Positions 52,452 through 59,575 of a DNA stretch of 59,575 bases are shown piece after piece. How positions within the stretch are numbered: the stretch's first letter is position 1; every line of letters begins with the position of its first letter. The stretch lies in NCBI GenBank assembly GCA_026417415.1, contig JAOADG010000013.1, positions 1-59,575 on the forward strand. Direction: 5' to 3'. The DNA is from a bacterium (lineage in GTDB: Bacteria; Electryoneota; JAOADG01). The notes under the pieces were generated by a model. That model searched no databases, had not been told where the DNA came from, and saw only the letters and a list, made by a program, of their open reading frames with translations. The translations under genes were made by a program, and so were the position numbers.

Positions 52452-53201
52452 TTGAAGGTCAATCTTCCGACAAATCAAATTAATATTTTTACAGGCAATT
52501 ACGGAAGCGGCAAAACTGAGGTCGCCGTTAACTTTGCGATAATGGCTTCTCAAGAAGACCTTCCGATTGCAGTGGCAGATCTTGATATTGTAAATCCATA
52601 CTTTAGAAGTAGAGAAGTAAAGTCCCTTCTCCAGCAGTATGGCATCCAAGTTATTGCACCAGAAAATGATTTGCATAATTCTGATCTCCCTATCATTTTA
52701 CCTCACATTCGTGCTACTATAGAAAATCCGAATGTAGTAACGATACTTGATGTCGGTGGAGATCCTGTAGGTGCAACAGTGCTTGCTTCTCTAAAGCCAG
52801 CATTTGAAGGTAAACCATATGAGATGTATTTTGTATTGAATCAGAACAGACCCTTTACTTCTACCATTGAGGGTGCTGTTCAACTGATTCACGAGATTGA
52901 GCAGGCCTCTACTTGTAAAGTGACAGCAATTGTATCAAATACCCATTTATTAGACGAAACAACGGTTGAAATGATTTCTGAAGGTACTCAATTTGCAGAA
53001 AGTGTAGCCCATGCAGTAAATGTTCCACTATCTTATATTGTAGTACCTGAGTCCTTGTGGGACAAAGTTTCACAAAAAAATTCATTGAAGTATTTGAAAA
53101 TGAAAAGAACCTTATTGCCACCCTGGAAGTTAGGTTCCCCATACAGTACAAGTGGTCCAAGAGATGGTTTTGCAAGGTTAACCAAAAAAAATATAACTTA
53201 A
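52452..53201 (+). CDS. P-loop (MinD/CobB-like) ATPase at the head of the oxidoreductase operon
   Basis: A 249-residue SIMIBI-like ATPase: Walker A INIFTGNYGSGKTEVAVNFA (about residues 10-29), then a DLDIVNPYFRSREV switch region and a TILDVGGDPVGA Walker B-like strand. It resembles nucleotide-binding proteins often found beside 2-oxoacid:ferredoxin oxidoreductase genes, with a possible assembly or regulatory role; this is inference. The start is a TTG at 52452, four bases after GAGGG; I see no ATG in frame that keeps the Walker A. The next gene starts 80 bases downstream. Confidence 0.75.
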   Translation: MKVNLPTNQINIFTGNYGSGKTEVAVNFAIMASQEDLPIAVADLDIVNPYFRSREVKSLLQQYGIQVIAPENDLHNSDLPIILPHIRATIENPNVVTILDVGGDPVGATVLASLKPAFEGKPYEMYFVLNQNRPFTSTIEGAVQLIHEIEQASTCKVTAIVSNTHLLDETTVEMISEGTQFAESVAHAVNVPLSYIVVPESLWDKVSQKNSLKYLKMKRTLLPPWKLGSPYSTSGPRDGFARLTKKNIT

Positions 53202-53281
53202 AGATGTTCAACAAACATCTCTTCTTTCCGATTTCATTGAAATTATTCATCAAACAATACCCGAACTAACGGGAGTTGCTT

Positions 53282-53515
53282 ATGCCAAGAGTGATTATTG
53301 AAAAAGATCGTTGCAAAGGGTGCGAACTTTGCGTACGTGCTTGCCCACAACAAATTCTACGAATGACCCGCGAAATTAATGTAAAAGGTTATTTCTTTGC
53401 GGAAGTGTTTGATCAACCACGTTGTATTGGTTGTACACTTTGTGCTTTGACTTGTCCAGATATGGCAATCACCATCGGAGCGAATTCGGTGGTTTATCGC
53501 TTCTTTGAAGTGTAG
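53282..53515 (+). CDS. 2-oxoacid:ferredoxin oxidoreductase, delta (ferredoxin) subunit
   Basis: A 77-residue ferredoxin with two CxxCxxCxxxCP motifs (CKGCELCVRACP and CIGCTLCALTCP), holding two [4Fe-4S] clusters. As VorD/KorD-like subunit it relays electrons from the catalytic centre. I chose the ATG at 53282, six bases after GGGAG; a TTG two codons upstream is also in frame. It is 9 bases before the alpha-subunit gene. Confidence 0.9.
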   Translation: MPRVIIEKDRCKGCELCVRACPQQILRMTREINVKGYFFAEVFDQPRCIGCTLCALTCPDMAITIGANSVVYRFFEV

Positions 53516-53524
53516 GAGGCAACG

Positions 53525-54586
53525 ATGGCAAAATTGTTGATGAAAGGAAATGAAGCAATTGCAGAAGCCGCTATTCGTGCAGGTGCAAAGCACTATTTTG
53601 CTTATCCGATCACACCACAAAATGAGGTCTCTGAATACTTATCTAGACGTATGCCGGAAGTGGGTGGATGTTTTTTACAAATGGAAAGTGAAGTGGCTGT
53701 AATCAATACCTTATTTGGAGCAGCTGCTGCAGGTATTCGTGCTTTTACCACTTCAAGTTCACCAGGAATTTCGTTAATGTCGGAGGGGCTAAGTTACATC
53801 ACTGCAGCCAATTTACCGACGGTGGTGGTGAATATGTGTCGTGCGGGTCCAGGTTTGGGCGGGATACTCCCTTCTCAAGGGGATTATCGCCAAATGACCA
53901 AAGGTGGTGGGCATGGGGACTATCATTTAATTGTATTGGCACCTGCGTCTGTTCAAGAAGCGGTTGAGTTAATGATGCTTGCCTTTGATTTAGCGGATAA
54001 GTACAGAAATCCTGTGGGTATTTTAGCAGATGGTTTGATTGGGCAAATGATGGAACCTGTTGACTTTGATGCTCTCCCTAAACCCACAGTTTATGATAAA
54101 TCGGATTGGATTACTGATGGTGCAAAAAATAGAGAACCTCATTTAATCCGAACCTTGTTTTTAGATCCAGTACCCGGTGAAATAGAAAATCGTAAGCGAG
54201 CAGAAAAGTACCGACAAATCGAAAAAAATGAAACCAGATATGAAATCTATAACTTGGAAAATCATCCAAAGTTAGTCATTGTTGCCTTTGGAACAATAGC
54301 AAGGGTTTGTAAAACGGCGATTGATGAACTGAAAACAATGGGGATTGAAGTTGGGCTGTTCCGACCTATCTCATTGTACCCATTCCCTTATACTGAATTG
54401 ATGCAAGTTGGTGAAAAAGCACAAATGTTGTTGAGTGTGGAAATGTCTAATGGACAATTGATTGACGATGTAAAAATGGCTATGCAAGGAAAAAAACCGA
54501 TTCACTTTTACGGTCGTCAAGGTGGTATTGTACCAGCACCGGATGAGATTGTTGAAGAAGCCAAAAAATTGTTCAATGTTTCATAG
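53525..54586 (+). CDS. vorB: 2-oxoacid:ferredoxin oxidoreductase, alpha subunit (VorB-like)
   Basis: The 353-residue alpha subunit carries the pyrimidine-binding half of the thiamine-diphosphate site. The opening GNEAIAEAAIRAGAKHYFAYPITPQNEVSEYL is diagnostic, followed by TSSSPGISLMSEGLSYI and the ILPSQGDYRQMTKGGGHGDYHL loop typical of VorB, the branched-chain 2-oxoacid type. Substrate preference (2-oxoisovalerate versus 2-oxoglutarate) cannot be fixed from sequence alone. An AGGAGG site precedes the ATG. Confidence 0.9.
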   Translation: MAKLLMKGNEAIAEAAIRAGAKHYFAYPITPQNEVSEYLSRRMPEVGGCFLQMESEVAVINTLFGAAAAGIRAFTTSSSPGISLMSEGLSYITAANLPTVVVNMCRAGPGLGGILPSQGDYRQMTKGGGHGDYHLIVLAPASVQEAVELMMLAFDLADKYRNPVGILADGLIGQMMEPVDFDALPKPTVYDKSDWITDGAKNREPHLIRTLFLDPVPGEIENRKRAEKYRQIEKNETRYEIYNLENHPKLVIVAFGTIARVCKTAIDELKTMGIEVGLFRPISLYPFPYTELMQVGEKAQMLLSVEMSNGQLIDDVKMAMQGKKPIHFYGRQGGIVPAPDEIVEEAKKLFNVS

Positions 54587-54602
54587 AATTGAAGGTTAAA
54601 TT

Positions 54603-55349
54603 ATGGAACTGATATTTAAGAAACCTGAGTCACTTACCGATACAATTACCCATTATTGTCCTGGTTGTACTCATGGGGTAATCCACCGAATTGTGGCTGA
54701 AGTGTTAGATGAATTGGGATTGAGAGAACGGGCAGTCGGTGTGGCACCGGTGGGGTGTTCTGTTTTAGCATACAACTATTTCTATTGCGATTTTCTTGAA
54801 GCGGCACACGGAAGAGCTCCTGCATTTGCGACCGGTCTAAAAAGAGCCAACCCGAATTTAATCGTGTTCACCTATCAAGGGGATGGAGATTTAGCCAGCA
54901 TTGGTGGCAATGAAATTTTGCATGCAGCAAATCGTGGAGAAAAGTTTACGACCATTTTTGTGAACAATGCGGTCTATGGGATGACCGGTGGACAAATGGC
55001 ACCTACCACCTTACCCGGTCAAGTGACCACAACCACTCCATTTGGTAGAAAAGTGGACGATGTGGGATATCCTATCCGAGTTGCTGAACTTTTAGCCACT
55101 TTACGTACACCATCATACATTGCTCGCACCTCAGTGCATAATTCAGAAGGTATTATCGCTACCAAAAAAGCCATGCGAAAAGCATTCTCATACCAAAAAG
55201 AGAATGTCTGTTTTTCGTTGGTAGAAGTTTTGTCCACTTGTCCTACCAATTGGGGTATTCCACCCAAGCAAGCGGCTGAATGGGTAGGAGAACATATGGT
55301 GCCGTATTATCCGTTAGGTGAATTTAAAACACCGGAAAAAGTACATTAA
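54603..55349 (+). CDS. 2-oxoacid:ferredoxin oxidoreductase, beta (thiamine-diphosphate) subunit
   Basis: A 248-residue subunit that binds the thiamine-diphosphate phosphate: the GDGDLASIGGNEILHAANRG motif with the later NNAVYGMTGGQMAPTT segment. The N-terminal HYCPGCTHGVIHRI and the APVGCSV loop hold Cys residues seen in this family. It lies 16 bases after the alpha gene. Confidence 0.92.
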   Translation: MELIFKKPESLTDTITHYCPGCTHGVIHRIVAEVLDELGLRERAVGVAPVGCSVLAYNYFYCDFLEAAHGRAPAFATGLKRANPNLIVFTYQGDGDLASIGGNEILHAANRGEKFTTIFVNNAVYGMTGGQMAPTTLPGQVTTTTPFGRKVDDVGYPIRVAELLATLRTPSYIARTSVHNSEGIIATKKAMRKAFSYQKENVCFSLVEVLSTCPTNWGIPPKQAAEWVGEHMVPYYPLGEFKTPEKVH

Positions 55350-55373
55350 AAAATCAGCGAATAGGTAAAGCAA

Positions 55374-55946
55374 ATGTATCTTGAAGTGAAATTTGCGGGG
55401 TTCGGTGGTCAAGGGATTATGCTTGCTGGAAAACTGCTTGCGGAAGCAGCGATGATGGAAGGAAAGCAAGTGGTTTGGATCCCTTCTTATGGACCTGAAA
55501 TGCGGGGTGGAACCGCTTATTGTACAGTTGTGATTGCGACCAAACCCATTGGGAGTCCCATTATTAACAATCCAGCCAATATCGTGGTGATGAATAGGCC
55601 ATCATTGGAAAAATTTGCACCCATGATGAAACCGAATGGTATTTGTTTAGTCAATTCTTCCTTAATTCCAATTACAAGTGGAAGGAACGATATTATAGAG
55701 ATTCGTTTGCCGTGTAATGATGTGGCGATTGCTTTGAATAACCCTAAAGCTGCCAATATGGTTGCTTTGGGTGGATTTGTGGGCTTAACCCAATGTGTAT
55801 CAATCCAATCCGTTGAAATTGCTGTAAAAAATGAGTTTCATACCAAAGCAAAATTCATAGAGCCCAATATCGCAGCAATCCGTAAAGGTGCTGAACTTGC
55901 TGTGACCGATGAGGTTCGAGTGAAATACGAGGGAGTAAAAGTATGA
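55374..55946 (+). CDS. 2-oxoacid:ferredoxin oxidoreductase, gamma subunit
   Basis: A 190-residue gamma subunit with the family opening VKFAGFGGQGIMLAGKLLAEAAM, the PSYGPEMRGGTAYCTVVI segment and a NPKAANMVALGGFVG helix. It completes the four-subunit enzyme in the order delta-alpha-beta-gamma. Its TGA overlaps the next ATG (ATGA), which couples it to the NuoE-like subunit. Confidence 0.92.
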   Translation: MYLEVKFAGFGGQGIMLAGKLLAEAAMMEGKQVVWIPSYGPEMRGGTAYCTVVIATKPIGSPIINNPANIVVMNRPSLEKFAPMMKPNGICLVNSSLIPITSGRNDIIEIRLPCNDVAIALNNPKAANMVALGGFVGLTQCVSIQSVEIAVKNEFHTKAKFIEPNIAAIRKGAELAVTDEVRVKYEGVKV

Positions 55947-56437
55947 GTAAAATCAATGAAATTTCTACTCCACCACCAGCACATGACTTTTCAAAATTAG
56001 AACAGATTTTAAACCGTTACCCTCGGGAAGAGGCCTCTTTAATCATGATTTTGCAAGATATTCAAGATGAGTACCGATACTTACCTTGCGATGTATTAAT
56101 TGAAACTGCAAAAGCACTGAACTTGCCTAAATCTACGGTCTTTTCCGTGGGAACGTTCTACAAGGCATTTTCTCTTCAACCGATGGGTAGGCACAATATC
56201 AAGGTATGTATGGGAACAGCGTGTCATGTTCGTGGTGCAGTGATGGTATTAGAAGCGTTTCAGCGTGAATTGGGGTTAGAGCATACCGGGACCACTGAGG
56301 ACTTAGAATTTACATTGGAAACGGTAAATTGTGTCGGGGCTTGTGGAATGGCGCCTGTAGTCGTGATAGATGAAAAATATCATGGAGAAGTTCAACCGGA
56401 TCGAGTGAAGAAAATGATTAAGAAAGGGGGGAAATGA
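55943..56437 (+). CDS. NuoE-like (HndA-type) [2Fe-2S] subunit
   Basis: A 164-residue thioredoxin-like ferredoxin. After a helical domain (YPREEASLIMILQDIQDEYRYLP) come the cluster ligands C-x4-C (CMGTAC) and C-x3-C (CVGAC). It would pass electrons to or from the NuoF-like subunit. It overlaps both neighbours by 4 bases and has a strong GAGGGAG site. NuoE-like subunits also occur in HydABC, HndABCD and NfnAB-like soluble enzymes; the absence of membrane Nuo genes favours a soluble complex. Confidence 0.9.
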   Translation: MSKINEISTPPPAHDFSKLEQILNRYPREEASLIMILQDIQDEYRYLPCDVLIETAKALNLPKSTVFSVGTFYKAFSLQPMGRHNIKVCMGTACHVRGAVMVLEAFQRELGLEHTGTTEDLEFTLETVNCVGACGMAPVVVIDEKYHGEVQPDRVKKMIKKGGK

Positions 56438-58329
56438 TGGTCTTCCAATCTGTTGAACAACTCATTGCGCGAAAAAAAGAATTAGAAGCAATTCGTAACA
56501 AGGTAAAACGAAGAATCGTCGTTTGCGCTGGAACTGGTTGCGTTGCCGCAGGTTCTTTAGAAGTGTATGATGAGTTAACCAAGCAATTAAAAGAAGCAAA
56601 TTTTGAGATCTCTACAGATTTAATGAGTTGTGCGCATAGAAATGGTTCAACTCATTTTGTATCACCTAGTGGTTGTCACGGTTATTGTCAGATGGGACCG
56701 CTACTTCAGGTGGAACCTGACGATATCTTGTACATGCAAGTCAAACCCAAAGATGTGGGTGGGATCATCGCAACTTTACAAGGAAAACAACCCCCTGATA
56801 CAAAACTTCTGTACAAAGATCCGCATACGGGTGCTATCCAAAAAGGTAGAAATGAAATCAACTTTTATGCAAAACAAGAACGCATTGCATTGAAAAACTG
56901 CGGTTTTATTGATCCCGAATCTTTGGAAGATTATTTGGCAAACGGTGGTTACAATGGGTTGATTAAAGCTTTATCACTTTCCGGCAAAGAAATTGTGGAC
57001 ATCGTGACTAAATCGGGTTTGAGGGGAAGAGGGGGTGCTGGTTTTTCTACCGGCAAGAAGTGGCAAAGTGCTTTACAAGCTAAAGCAGAACCCAAGTACG
57101 TGCTTTGCAATGGTGACGAAGGGGATCCAGGGGCATTTATGGATCGTTCCATAATGGAAGGGGATCCCTTCAAAGTATTGGAAGGGATGACCATTGGTGC
57201 TTGGGCACTTCAATCCCAGCGTGGATACATCTATGTTAGAAAAGAATATCCCCTTGCTGTCAAGCGTTTACAGAAAGCCATAAACGAACTTGAGAAAGCA
57301 GGGTTGTTAGGGGATAATATTTTAGGAACGGGATTCTCTTTCAAAGTGACCATATCACGCGGTGGGGGAGCGTTTGTATGTGGTGAATCTACTGCGTTAA
57401 TGAGATCAATTGAAGGAAAAGTGGGTGAACCCCGCGCCAAGTACACCCGTTCGGTTATTAAGGGATTGTATGATTGTCCCACGGTTCTGAACAATGTCGA
57501 AACGTGGGCTTGTGTTCCTCTCATTTTAGAAAATGGGTGGGAATGGTTTGCTTCCAAAGGTACGAAAACTTCTACCGGAACAAAAGCATTTTCTTTAGTC
57601 GGAAAAGTAAAAAACACAGGTTTAGTAGAAGTTCCGATGGGGACCACCTTAAGACAAATCATTTTTGATATTGGTGGTGGCATTATTGGTGATAGGCCCT
57701 TCAAAGCGGTGCAGACAGGCGGTCCCTCTGGCGGTTGTTTGCCAGAGCAATTGCTTGATTTGCCGGTAGATTTTGATACGTTAACTGCGAATGGTTCAAT
57801 GATGGGATCGGGTGGAATGATTGTGATGGATTGTAGAAATTGTATGGTGGATATCGCAAAATATTTCGTTCATTTTTTACTTGAAGAAAGTTGTGGAAAG
57901 TGCACTCCTTGCCGAGAAGGGTTAAGACAACTTCATTACCTTGTTACTTTAGTGACAGAAGGAAAAGGGGATGAAAATACAATCAAACAAATTGAACGAG
58001 TTTGCCATGCGATGAAAGAAGGGTCGCTCTGTTCACTTGGGAAGGATGCACCCAATCCGGTTCTATCTACGTTGAAATACTTTCGTGAGGAGTGGCTTCA
58101 ACATATTCAAGAAAAGAAATGTGTTGCAGGTGTCTGTCGTGCGTTAATTACTTACTGGATTAATCCTGAAAAATGTACAGGTTGCTTGATTTGTGGTCGT
58201 GCGTGTCCGCAAGGAGCGATTATTGGTGAAAAGCAAAAGCCACATAGAATTGATCCAGCCAAGTGTGATAAATGTGGTGTGTGTTATACTGTTTGTCCTG
58301 AAAGATTTAGTGCTGTGGAAATCCACTAA
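56434..58329 (+). CDS. NuoF-like (HndC/HydB-type) NADH-binding flavoprotein with extra ferredoxin domains
   Basis: A 631-residue diaphorase subunit. Order: an N-terminal thioredoxin-like [2Fe-2S] domain (CAGTGC, then SCAHRN and CHGYC); the NADH/FMN domain (GLRGRGGAGFSTGKKW, then GDEGDPGAFMDRS and GGGAFVCGESTALM); an SLBB domain; the [4Fe-4S] domain (ESCGKCTPCREG); and a C-terminal pair of ferredoxin motifs (CTGCLICGRACP and CDKCGVCYTVCP). Complex I NuoF lacks both the first and the last domain; this layout is that of HydB/HndC and related bifurcating enzymes. Two adjacent ATGs open the frame. It overlaps the NuoE-like gene by 4 bases. Confidence 0.92.
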   Translation: MMVFQSVEQLIARKKELEAIRNKVKRRIVVCAGTGCVAAGSLEVYDELTKQLKEANFEISTDLMSCAHRNGSTHFVSPSGCHGYCQMGPLLQVEPDDILYMQVKPKDVGGIIATLQGKQPPDTKLLYKDPHTGAIQKGRNEINFYAKQERIALKNCGFIDPESLEDYLANGGYNGLIKALSLSGKEIVDIVTKSGLRGRGGAGFSTGKKWQSALQAKAEPKYVLCNGDEGDPGAFMDRSIMEGDPFKVLEGMTIGAWALQSQRGYIYVRKEYPLAVKRLQKAINELEKAGLLGDNILGTGFSFKVTISRGGGAFVCGESTALMRSIEGKVGEPRAKYTRSVIKGLYDCPTVLNNVETWACVPLILENGWEWFASKGTKTSTGTKAFSLVGKVKNTGLVEVPMGTTLRQIIFDIGGGIIGDRPFKAVQTGGPSGGCLPEQLLDLPVDFDTLTANGSMMGSGGMIVMDCRNCMVDIAKYFVHFLLEESCGKCTPCREGLRQLHYLVTLVTEGKGDENTIKQIERVCHAMKEGSLCSLGKDAPNPVLSTLKYFREEWLQHIQEKKCVAGVCRALITYWINPEKCTGCLICGRACPQGAIIGEKQKPHRIDPAKCDKCGVCYTVCPERFSAVEIH

Positions 58330-58350
58330 TCCAAAAGTTTAGGTAGTCCT

Positions 58351-59103
58351 ATGAAAATCACCTTAAATGGAAAACAGATTGAAGTTAACCCCGGTGAGTA
58401 TTTACTTTCCGTAATAAGGCGTGAAGGAATTGAAATTCCTGCGTTGTGTCATCATGATGCGGTTGAACCCGTGGGTGCTTGTAGGTTATGTATTGTAGAA
58501 ATCACTCGTCCAGAATGGGAAGGTTGGTCACGACTGGTGACCAGTTGTCTCTACCCTGTAGAAGAAGGTCTCATTGTGGAAACCCACAGTAAATTGGTCT
58601 CCGATACGCGTGCAACCCTTCTTGATATGCAACTTGCACGTTGCCCAGATGCTGAAATCATTCAAAAATGGGCAAAAGAATATGGGATTGAAAAAACCAG
58701 TTTTCCGGTTCGAGAAGATGCTGACAAATGCATTCTATGTGACATCTGCGTGCGTATCTGTAATGCGGTGGGACGATATGCGATAGCACGTACTTCGCGA
58801 GGAATTGAGAAAGTGGTCGCTGTACCGCTTGAACTGGGTGAAGATCAAGCATGTATTGGGTGTTTGTCATGTGCTCATGCTTGTCCGACAGGTGCAATTG
58901 AATGGAAAGAGGATAGTAACACACGAACCATATGGGGGTTGACCTTTACACTCGAGAAATGCCCTGTGACAGGTGAAGTATTAGGGACACCTCAGCAATT
59001 GGACCACTTTGCGAAAAAAGCCGGTTTGTCTAGAGATTACTTTACCAAATCTGATAAAGCACATAAACATGAAACAGCGAAAAAATTTGTCAAGATCATC
59101 TAA
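58351..59103 (+). CDS. NuoG N-terminal/HoxU-like iron-sulfur subunit without H-cluster
   Basis: A 250-residue electron-transfer subunit. It has an N-terminal [2Fe-2S] ferredoxin (C33, C44, C47, C66) and two [4Fe-4S] motifs (CILCDICVRIC and CIGCLSCAHACP, about residues 128-175). The His-Cys cluster site of NuoG is not conserved here: only one Cys stands in the LARCPDAE region. The protein ends soon after, so there is no molybdopterin or H-cluster domain. It is 21 bases after the NuoF-like gene and 17 before the next Fe-S gene. It would be the small hub between the flavoprotein and a partner enzyme. Confidence 0.88.
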   Translation: MKITLNGKQIEVNPGEYLLSVIRREGIEIPALCHHDAVEPVGACRLCIVEITRPEWEGWSRLVTSCLYPVEEGLIVETHSKLVSDTRATLLDMQLARCPDAEIIQKWAKEYGIEKTSFPVREDADKCILCDICVRICNAVGRYAIARTSRGIEKVVAVPLELGEDQACIGCLSCAHACPTGAIEWKEDSNTRTIWGLTFTLEKCPVTGEVLGTPQQLDHFAKKAGLSRDYFTKSDKAHKHETAKKFVKII

Positions 59104-59120
59104 ACAATTGTGAGTGAACT

Positions 59121-59575
59121 ATGAAAAAACTATTTGTTACCCCTCATCGTTGTATTGGTTGCCGTGCTTGTGAGATTGCTTGCAGTTTCGTACATAGTAA
59201 ATCTCCTATGAATCCTGCACTTACAAGGGTACGAGCGTACACTTTTTCGCCAACGATTTCTTCGGTGGTTTTGTGTTTACAGTGCGATGATGCTGCTTGT
59301 GTTCGTGTTTGCCCGACCAATGCACTTCCACGTGATCCTGTTACGGGCGTTGTGTACACTAATCCAAACAAATGTGTACGGTGTATGATGTGTACAGTGG
59401 CATGTCCTTTTGGAAACATTCATTTTGATAGATTGGCTAATGAAATTGTCAAATGTGATACTTGTGCAGGTGATCCTGCATGTGCCAAATTCTGCCCTAC
59501 ACGCGCTTTAGAGTGGGCAGAAGTTCCATCCAGAGACCTTGCACCCGGTGAGCAAATTGAGGTTCCACCTTTACC
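59121..59575 (+). CDS. HycB/CooF-like four-cluster ferredoxin subunit (3' partial)
   Basis: The frame runs off the right edge with 151 codons visible. It has 16 Cys in four groups (C11-C21, C52-C64, C85-C95, C112-C125), enough for four [4Fe-4S] clusters, in the CIGCRACEIACS / CLQCDDAACVRVCP / CVRCMMCTVACPFG / CDTCAGDPACAKFCP order of HycB, CooF and BamC-like subunits. Such subunits usually partner a hydrogenase, CO dehydrogenase or tungsten aldehyde oxidoreductase, so the next gene is probably that catalytic subunit. The start has a GAG nine bases upstream. Confidence 0.85.
   Translation, partial: MKKLFVTPHRCIGCRACEIACSFVHSKSPMNPALTRVRAYTFSPTISSVVLCLQCDDAACVRVCPTNALPRDPVTGVVYTNPNKCVRCMMCTVACPFGNIHFDRLANEIVKCDTCAGDPACAKFCPTRALEWAEVPSRDLAPGEQIEVPPL

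Noticed and set aside
57231-57704. 157-codon frame on the minus strand inside the NuoF-like gene
   Set aside because: Antisense to a conserved gene; low-complexity translation and no start signals.
58351-59103. [FeFe]-hydrogenase large subunit (HndD/HydA)
   Set aside because: It has the N-terminal [2Fe-2S] and two [4Fe-4S] motifs but ends at 250 residues with no H-cluster motifs.
55943-59103. Part of a membrane complex I (nuo) operon
   Set aside because: No membrane subunits appear, and the NuoF-like protein has the extra domains of soluble complexes. The region to the right is unseen, so this rejection is provisional.
1-59575. Mobile elements, prophage or integrase remnants
   Set aside because: No transposase, integrase, phage or plasmid gene, and no terminal inverted or long direct repeats outside the surface protein.

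Overview
The window is a gene-dense stretch of an AT-rich bacterial chromosome with about 57 protein genes, one tRNA-Leu, and no insertion sequence, prophage, CRISPR array or rRNA. The first gene ends in a type IX secretion sorting domain with the YPNPFNPET signature, which points to the Bacteroidota/Chlorobiota/Ignavibacteria (FCB) superphylum. Clear Shine-Dalgarno sites (AAAGGAG type) before most genes fit an Ignavibacteria, Kapaibacteria or Kryptonia-like lineage better than classical Bacteroidetes. The exact lineage is inference. Ferredoxin-dependent 2-oxoacid metabolism and a NuoEFG-like module suggest anaerobic or facultative life.

Layout. 0-5.4 kb: a secreted repeat protein (cut by the left edge), then hrcA-grpE-dnaJ. 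5.4-8.2 kb: a lone receiver protein, a flavin oxidoreductase and a hemerythrin-PAS protein. 8.3-14.6 kb (minus): a CusCBA-type copper/silver efflux operon and a Cys/His-rich secreted protein. 14.6-16.3 kb (minus): an NSS sodium symporter followed by a 31-residue membrane peptide that looks like its small subunit. 16.3-19.7 kb: an M23-like protein, an orphan citrate lyase alpha subunit and a lipoprotein. 19.8-23.1 kb: a DUF177 protein, then a PqqD-like / ATP-grasp / PLP-decarboxylase-like cassette; the PLP enzyme has an N-terminal tail resembling a RiPP leader. 23.2-25.3 kb: a PhoB/PhoR-like two-component pair. 25.4-26.9 kb: a 3-hydroxyacyl-CoA dehydrogenase in two overlapping genes. 26.9-29.6 kb: PgsW-like and gamma-glutamyltransferase genes, divergent with overlapping starts. 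29.6-34.1 kb: a GlmU-like protein, an HU protein, an atypical SDR, adenosine deaminase and ElbB. 34.2-39.8 kb: a TetR-HlyD-ABC-ABC-permease-permease operon like E. coli cecR-ybhGFSR. 39.9-44.6 kb: a Ric-like di-iron protein, pdxT and a tricorn-type protease. 44.8-49.5 kb: an unknown P-loop protein and an M29 aminopeptidase-tldE-tldD operon. 49.6-52.2 kb: tRNA-Leu(CAG), a degenerate histidine kinase-receiver protein and a PepSY-like secreted protein. 52.4 kb to the right edge: one long operon with a P-loop ATPase, a four-subunit 2-oxoacid:ferredoxin oxidoreductase, NuoE-, NuoF- and NuoG-N-like subunits and a 16-Cys ferredoxin subunit cut by the edge.

How the parts work together. The last operon appears to couple oxidative decarboxylation of 2-oxoacids, and probably a further oxidoreductase beyond the edge, to a soluble NADH/ferredoxin electron-transfer module. 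The best candidate for an undescribed system is the PqqD/ATP-grasp/leader-tailed PLP enzyme cassette at 20.3-23.1 kb: it has a RiPP recognition element and a leader-like segment but no separate precursor peptide. Secondary points are the pseudo-histidine kinase with Trp in place of the phospho-acceptor His, the Ric-like protein without its N-terminal Cys pair, and the overlapping pgsW/ggt starts. All functional calls come from reading motifs and gene order; no database search was run.
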